This document shows positions 58,781 to 64,000 of a stretch of DNA of 64,000 nucleotides, one piece after another. The notes beneath the pieces are model-generated. The model searched no databases, had not been told where the DNA came from, and saw only the letters and a list, made by a program, of their open reading frames with translations. How positions within the stretch are numbered: the first letter of the stretch is position 1; each line of letters starts with the position of its first letter. Source of the stretch: Phoenix dactylifera (taxonomy: Eukaryota; Streptophyta; Magnoliopsida; Arecales; Arecaceae); assembly GCF_009389715.1 (NCBI RefSeq), contig NC_052395.1:24167482-24231481 (forward strand), read 5' to 3'. The position numbers and the translations under genes were made by a program.

Positions 58781-60468
58781 CTGATCCTATGGCCTCAAAC
58801 ACTAGTGACCACCTTAGTGCCAAACCTAAAAAATTTGATGGCCATAACTTTAGGAGGTAGCAAAATCAAATGCGGTTCAGACTCACCACATAGGGTTGAT
58901 CTCAGCCATAGGTGAAAGCACTACTGAAGTTGATAACAGGTCCACCCAACTACACGATATGCTACTCGCCAAAACTCAACCTCCTCCAACACTGAATCTT
59001 CTGCCTCCACCAACACACCTTCTAGGATACCTAATAAGATAGACTATTATTACATCCATAGAATCCTAGGTGCCCTTTCTGAGAGGTTGTATGATATCTA
59101 TTACACAGCCAAGAGTGCCAAAGAACTCTAGGACACCCTAGATAGCAAATATGGTCCTGATGATGCTGGGTTAAAGAGGTTCAAAGCCTCCAACTTCAAT
59201 AATTTTAGGATGGTGGACTCAAAACCTATAAATAACCAAACCCATGATTTTAAAATCTTGATCTACCAGCTTAGGGCTAATGAAAACAATTTAGATGAAT
59301 CATTCCATGTAGTCTGTCTGATAGATAAACTACCTACTTTCTGATCTGATTTTGCTAAAACTCTGAGCCATACTCCAGGAGGTCTCACCCTAACCCAAGT
59401 TTTGAACTCGATTAGAATTGAAGAGCAGCATAAGCTTAGGAGTAAAACCTCTATTGGACATAATAATAATAATGTACATATAATGTAGAGACCCCTCCTA
59501 AGAAAAATCAGAACCGACCCTTCCATAAGAATTTCAAAAAGAAACCCTACAACCCTAGAACCCGTTACACCACTACAATGGAAAACCTATTCAATCCCAG
59601 GAGCAGAAGAAGAAGAAAGAGGAAAGTAGTGCTTGTTTGTGTTATGTGTGTGGTCGGACCAACCATTTGTCTCCCTAGTGCTTCTATAAGAAGACTGCAC
59701 CTCTTCAATCCAAGAAGAAGGGTTCACATACAACCAGTGCTCAAGTCAACATGGTGACTTCTAGCGCTGGCTCCTCTGAGATAACTTTTATGTCTGTTTT
59801 CTTCACTCCTGAAGTTAACATGACTTTACAAGTACTTGATTGGTGGATTGATACCGGAGCTGGTATTCATATTTGTTCGGATTGCTTCTGGTTTTCTTCT
59901 TACCAGATCTCAAGTGGAGGAGCTATGATCATGGCAAATAGCTCGAGGCGCGTGTGCTAGGAGTGAGACGTGTGGACTTAAAGCTTACCTCTGGAAAAGT
60001 CCTGTCCCTACACGGCATCCAACATGTTCCAGTTGTTAGGAGAAACCTCATTAGTGGTTCTTTGCTTGTCCAGCAAGGCTATCGTCTTGTTTTTGAGTTC
60101 AATAAAGTTGTAATTTCTTATGGTGTAATATTTATTAGAAAAAGGTTCCTAAGTGAAGGAATTTTCAAGTTGAATGTAATAGCTCCTTCAATAAACGAAA
60201 ATTCTTTAATTATGAATATAGAACCTCCTTTTATTTGGCATGATAGATTAGGTCATGTAAATTATAATTCAATTAAGCAACTTATGAACCTAAATCTAAT
60301 ACCAAAAAGTGATCTTAAGAACCATGAGAAATGTCAAATTTGTGTAGAGGCAAAACTCCCTAGGAAGCCTTTTAAAACTATTAATAGGGATTCGGATCTA
60401 CAAGAGTCGATCCATAGTGATGTTTGTGACTCGGGTAGAACTTCTAAGGGAGGTAACAGATACTCTAT

Positions 60469-63261
60469 TGTCACGCCCCGGATCCGGATCCATGACACGG
60501 CCGTGCTATTGCCGACTATCGCCCACAGTAGCATGCAGCCTCATACAGGGTAACAGGTAGCCAATAGGATTCAAACTTTCATATATTAAAATATTTGCAG
60601 TACAACCTTGAAGTTTGATACCAAAAATAGAGAACTTCTATGCTGTTCAAATGTACAAAAGTATATAAGCTTCTTCAAAAATAACGAAGCTCTGTAACAA
60701 AATAAAAATATATCTGATGGCGATCACTGGTGAGGATCTGAAAGAAAATGAAAAATAAACAGACGTGAGCTACACGGCTCAGTAAGTAATCCTGCATAAT
60801 CCTACCGGATCAACTAGTAGGCTAAACATGTTTATCAGGATTTGAGAAGCTGACATGCATGTTTATCTAACAATTATTATGGCATAATATGTGTGCAAAT
60901 TAAGCAAAGCAGCATTGCAAGTCACAAAAAATTTCACAAAATATGCATATCTAACCGTGCCCCGGCATGCCGTGGTCCACTCTCTCGGATGCTACTGCGA
61001 AGTCCATTCGGCCACTGGCGGGGCCAGCTAGTCATTCTTGGCCACTAGCAAGGCCAGCTTAGTCATTCTCGGCCACTAGCAAGGCCAGCTTAGTTGCATT
61101 CGATCAGTAGCATCTTTGAGCCCATTATAGTATTTTGCTATACTAACTTGCATATATGATTAATATAGCAGCAAATCATGGTACGATACAGGGCCATAGT
61201 CTATAAGATTAGGCAAGTTACTTATCCAACATAACACATCATGCATGAATCATATATACTAAAAAAAAAGAATTACTTAGAGGATGTTAGTAAACATGGC
61301 ATGATCCATAACAGGATTAGAACAGGTTACTTACAATGAGTAGTATTCCAATTCCTTGGATCCGGACGACGAGTCTTTGATTCCTAAAATCATATTGTAA
61401 GACTCACATTATCCTTTATTTATCATAATTTTAGTTCATTTTATCATGGCTTATTTGGATCCCAACCAAGGATCCTAGTCTAGTTCAATTCACCCCTCTT
61501 GAAGCCCCCTTGGGGTTCAATTGGAGTAGATTTGGGTCTATAGGGCCTAATTGGGCCTTTAATGAAAGGGTTGAGTTCGATTTGTGGTTAGGCCCACCCC
61601 TTTTCCCCAGCCAATTTGGCCCTCTGCCAATTTGGTTGGGCTTGATCTGGACCTGATTTGGAACTAATTGGGCCTGCTGGAACCAATATGATATGGACAG
61701 GGTATGGACCCAGCTAATTTGAGCTTAATTGGGTTCGGGTCTAGCCCAATTTGGCTTAATTGGGTTTGCTCAGGCTCAGACCCGTTGTCATTTGGGCTTA
61801 ATCAGACTCTCTTCCCCCAATTTGGCTCGGTTTACTTCTTTATTGGGTTTTTCCTGAACCTATTCAATTCACTTGGGCCTAACGGGTTTCGATCCAAAAT
61901 CCGAATCCGACCCGTTAGGCTGGACCTATAACAGGGTCTTTTTTTCCCCTTTTTTTTCTTTCTCTTTTCTTTTCGTTTTCTTCTCTTCTCCAGAACCTTC
62001 CCGACTCCTCTTCCTTCCACCGCGAAGAGAGGAGGGTGAACTCGGGAGGGACCGAGCCAGGGCCCCCCGGCTCCCGCGGCCATCACCCGCGGCCGAAACC
62101 CGCGGCGCCCTCGGCCACGCTCGCGGCCGATGCTCGTGCCGGCGGCGTTCGCAGCCGAAGCCGGCAACCGCCCCACATGAAGTCACACCGAGGCCGGACC
62201 TCCTCCGGGGGTCCTCACCGGCTCCGACCACGGCTAGGTAAGGCCGTGGCCGAGGTAAGTACCCCCTGTCATATATATATATATATATACTTTTTTTTTT
62301 TGTTCTTCTTCCTCTTCCGTTTTCCCTCTTCCTTCTCCCCCCCCCACCCCTTTGGGGATACCGCGTCACCACCTCTCGGCCGGCGGAGGGGTGGGGCTCG
62401 GCTGAGGCTGGCGGCCTAGGGGCCGCGTTTGTCGCCGATACGGCCAGACCCGACGGCCCCTCAACCCTAGGGCGGCGGTAGCCGCGGGCTGCCACCCGCA
62501 GGCCGAGTCCGGTTGGGCTAAGCCCGGGTGGCATTGGGCCTAGACTTGGGCCGCCCTCAGGCCGGCCCGCAGCCTGTGGGCCCGGCCCGGGATCCTCCTC
62601 TTATTTCTTCCGTGCCGGTCTTCTCTGTGCCGGTCTCCTCTGTGTCGGTCTCCTCCGCTCTGCTTCATGGGTGAAACAAAGGGGAGAACACCCCACAGAG
62701 GGGTTTCTCTCCCCCCATTTTTCTACCTAAACCCTACTTACAAGGCCCTTACCTTGATTCGGTTGACTGGAGTTGGGCAGTACCTCTTTCTCGGCAAGCT
62801 CCCTCCTTCCTCTCCTAGGGCTGCAAGGTCCCTTCCGCCTCCAGCTCCAAGACTTGGCTCTCTGGTGCAGTAGATCCAGAGGGTTAGAGGTTTAGGGAGG
62901 GTACATCAAATTCGGGGTTAGCAAATCTTAGGAATTTTAAATATCGGGCTTGTGACTTAACCCCAAAGGAGAGGTGGCGTTCTCTCCTTCCTCACTGCTC
63001 CGGGAGCCACCAGCTGCCCCTCCTCCTCAGGCCAGCTCACAGCTCAGTTGTCAAGAGGGAGGAGGTGGCGGGCTCCTGTTTTGCATGCCTGTGGGGGTCT
63101 CTCCGTTGGCCATCTGGTGGTCCTGTCCTTTCAGCCCTCAGGGGAAGACAGCATCCTGCCTTTTCTGGGCCAACGTGGCCCGCTAACCCCTCCCTGGCCC
63201 AATACCCTTCAACTAGGCCCTACAGTATTGGGCTCGGTCTGTATTGGGCCTGGACATTACA
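60469..63261 (+). mobile_element. LTR-like insertion (gypsy-type, 2793 bp) within the copia integrase
   Basis: The unit starts TGTCACGCCCCGGATCCGG and ends GGGCCTGGACATTACA, so it has TG..CA termini, and it is flanked by 5-mers that match at four of five positions (60464-60468 and 63262-63266). Copia integrase sequence lies on both sides. Inside: an AT-rich first third, a triplicated GGCCACT(A/G)GC phrase (61010-61085), a GGGCC-rich part (61490-61930), a CCGCGG-rich part and a short (AT)n tract (62270-62290). No coding region, so it is a solo LTR or a non-autonomous element. It is related by its opening phrase to the LTR at 32144. Confidence 0.65.
62268..62290. repeat. (AT)n microsatellite
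   Basis: A short AT dinucleotide tract followed by poly-T inside the LTR-like insertion. Confidence 0.85.
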
Positions 63262-64000
63262 TTTATGACCTTCATAGATGATCTATTCAAGTTTTGTTAC
63301 ATCTACCTAATTAAAACCAAGGATGAGGTGCTCAGCAAATTTAAGATTTTTAAGATCGAAGCTGAGAAGCAACAAGAAAAAAAAATTAAAATCCTTAGAT
63401 CAGATCGGGAAGGTGAATATACATCTAATGATATAACTTAATTTTGTGAAGATCATGGAATTATTCATGAAGTAACTGCACCATATTCTCCCCAATCAAA
63501 TGGCGTAGCAGAAAGAAAGAATAGGACTTTAATGGATATGGTTAACTCCATGCTTATAAGCTCAGGAGTACCAGAGAATTTGCGAGGAAAAGCTCTAGTT
63601 TCAGCCTGTTATATCCTTAATAGGATTCCCTCTAAAAATAATGATCTAACTCCATATGAAGTTTGGAAATATAGAAAACCTAATCTTAGCTATTTGAAAG
63701 TGTGGGGGTGCTTAACAAAAGTGAAAATACCTGATTTTAAAAGAAAGAAAATAGGACGTAAAATAGTGGATGTTATATTCATAGGTTATGCAGCCAATAG
63801 TAATGCCAATAGATTTCTAGTGATTAATTCAAAAGAAAGTGATATTAGTAACAACACCATCATAGAAGCCAGAGATGCAATATATTTTCAAGACACCTTT
63901 TCACTTAGGACTAGAGTAGATAGTGGTATAGCTAGTAGCTCTAGTAGAATAAGGACAAGTAAAATAGAAGTAGAAGCAGAACCTAGGAGGAGTAAAAGAT

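Larger units (their letters stand above)
58790..64000 (+). mobile_element. Broken Ty1/copia element, running off the window
   Basis: Order on the plus strand: gag-like region (about 58790-59480), CCHC zinc knuckle (near 59635-59690), aspartic protease with a DTGA-type active site (near 59845-59865), GAG-pre-integrase (about 60150-60370) and integrase (60380-60463, resuming after 63262 and running to about 63680, where it continues beyond the window). The protease-integrase order before RT marks it as copia. It is clearly broken, with several breaks, and is interrupted by a 2.8-kb LTR-like insertion at 60469-63261. Neither LTR is identified within the window. Confidence 0.85.

Overview
This window is plant nuclear DNA, almost certainly from a monocot. 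A palm or a relative would fit, but I cannot prove that from sequence alone. Host genes are few, carry introns and sit far apart. Most of the window is layered retrotransposon debris: copia- and gypsy-type LTRs, RNase-H-bearing L1-type LINEs, miniature LTR elements (TRIMs), a hAT-like DNA element and microsatellites. I see no bacterial operon, CRISPR array or rRNA, and I recognised no tRNA by eye.

Host genes, reconstructed exon by exon: (1) a class III peroxidase at 10502-12195 (-), 4 exons, 328 aa, in which the distal catalytic His is Val; (2) a second class III peroxidase at 28988-30520 (-), 4 exons, 328 aa, with a complete active site; (3) a small C-terminally membrane-anchored protein of unknown function at 41101-45053 (+), 5 exons, 180 aa; (4) a pyruvate,phosphate dikinase regulatory protein (PDRP/RP1) gene at 46102-50370 (-), 3 exons, 407 aa; (5) an intronless PLS-DYW pentatricopeptide gene at 47714-49639 (-), lying entirely inside intron 1 of that PDRP gene; (6) a second PDRP copy at 51514-54318 (-), same exon structure, whose reading frame has lost the start codon and transit-peptide region.

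Layout. 1-10.2 kb: two long copia-type LTRs packed with short palindromes (GAGACGTCTC and GAGTCGACTC words), a GC-rich repeat block, a 119-bp LINE tail with a 15-bp target-site duplication, and a LINE split by a 2.3-kb Angela-like solo LTR with a perfect 5-bp duplication. 10.5-12.2 kb: peroxidase A with a TRIM in intron 3. 16-22.6 kb: two degraded minus-strand LINEs. 25.7-27.8 kb: a young LINE. 29-30.5 kb: peroxidase B. 32.1-35 kb: oppositely oriented pieces of a TGTCACGCCCC-type LTR with a TRIM between them. 38.4-39.5 kb: opposed LINE pieces. 41-54.4 kb: the gene-dense part. 53-58.5 kb: two more TRIMs, a hAT-like element and AT-rich tandem repeats. 58.8-64 kb: a broken copia element interrupted by a 2.8-kb LTR-like insertion and running off the window end.

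The PDRP pair acts on pyruvate,phosphate dikinase (plastidic, and possibly cytosolic for the truncated copy). The PPR-DYW protein would edit organellar RNA. The peroxidases are secreted. These genes do not form one pathway. The biology most worth a second look is the nested PPR gene, the PDRP copy without a transit peptide, the peroxidase without its distal histidine, and the palindrome-array LTRs.
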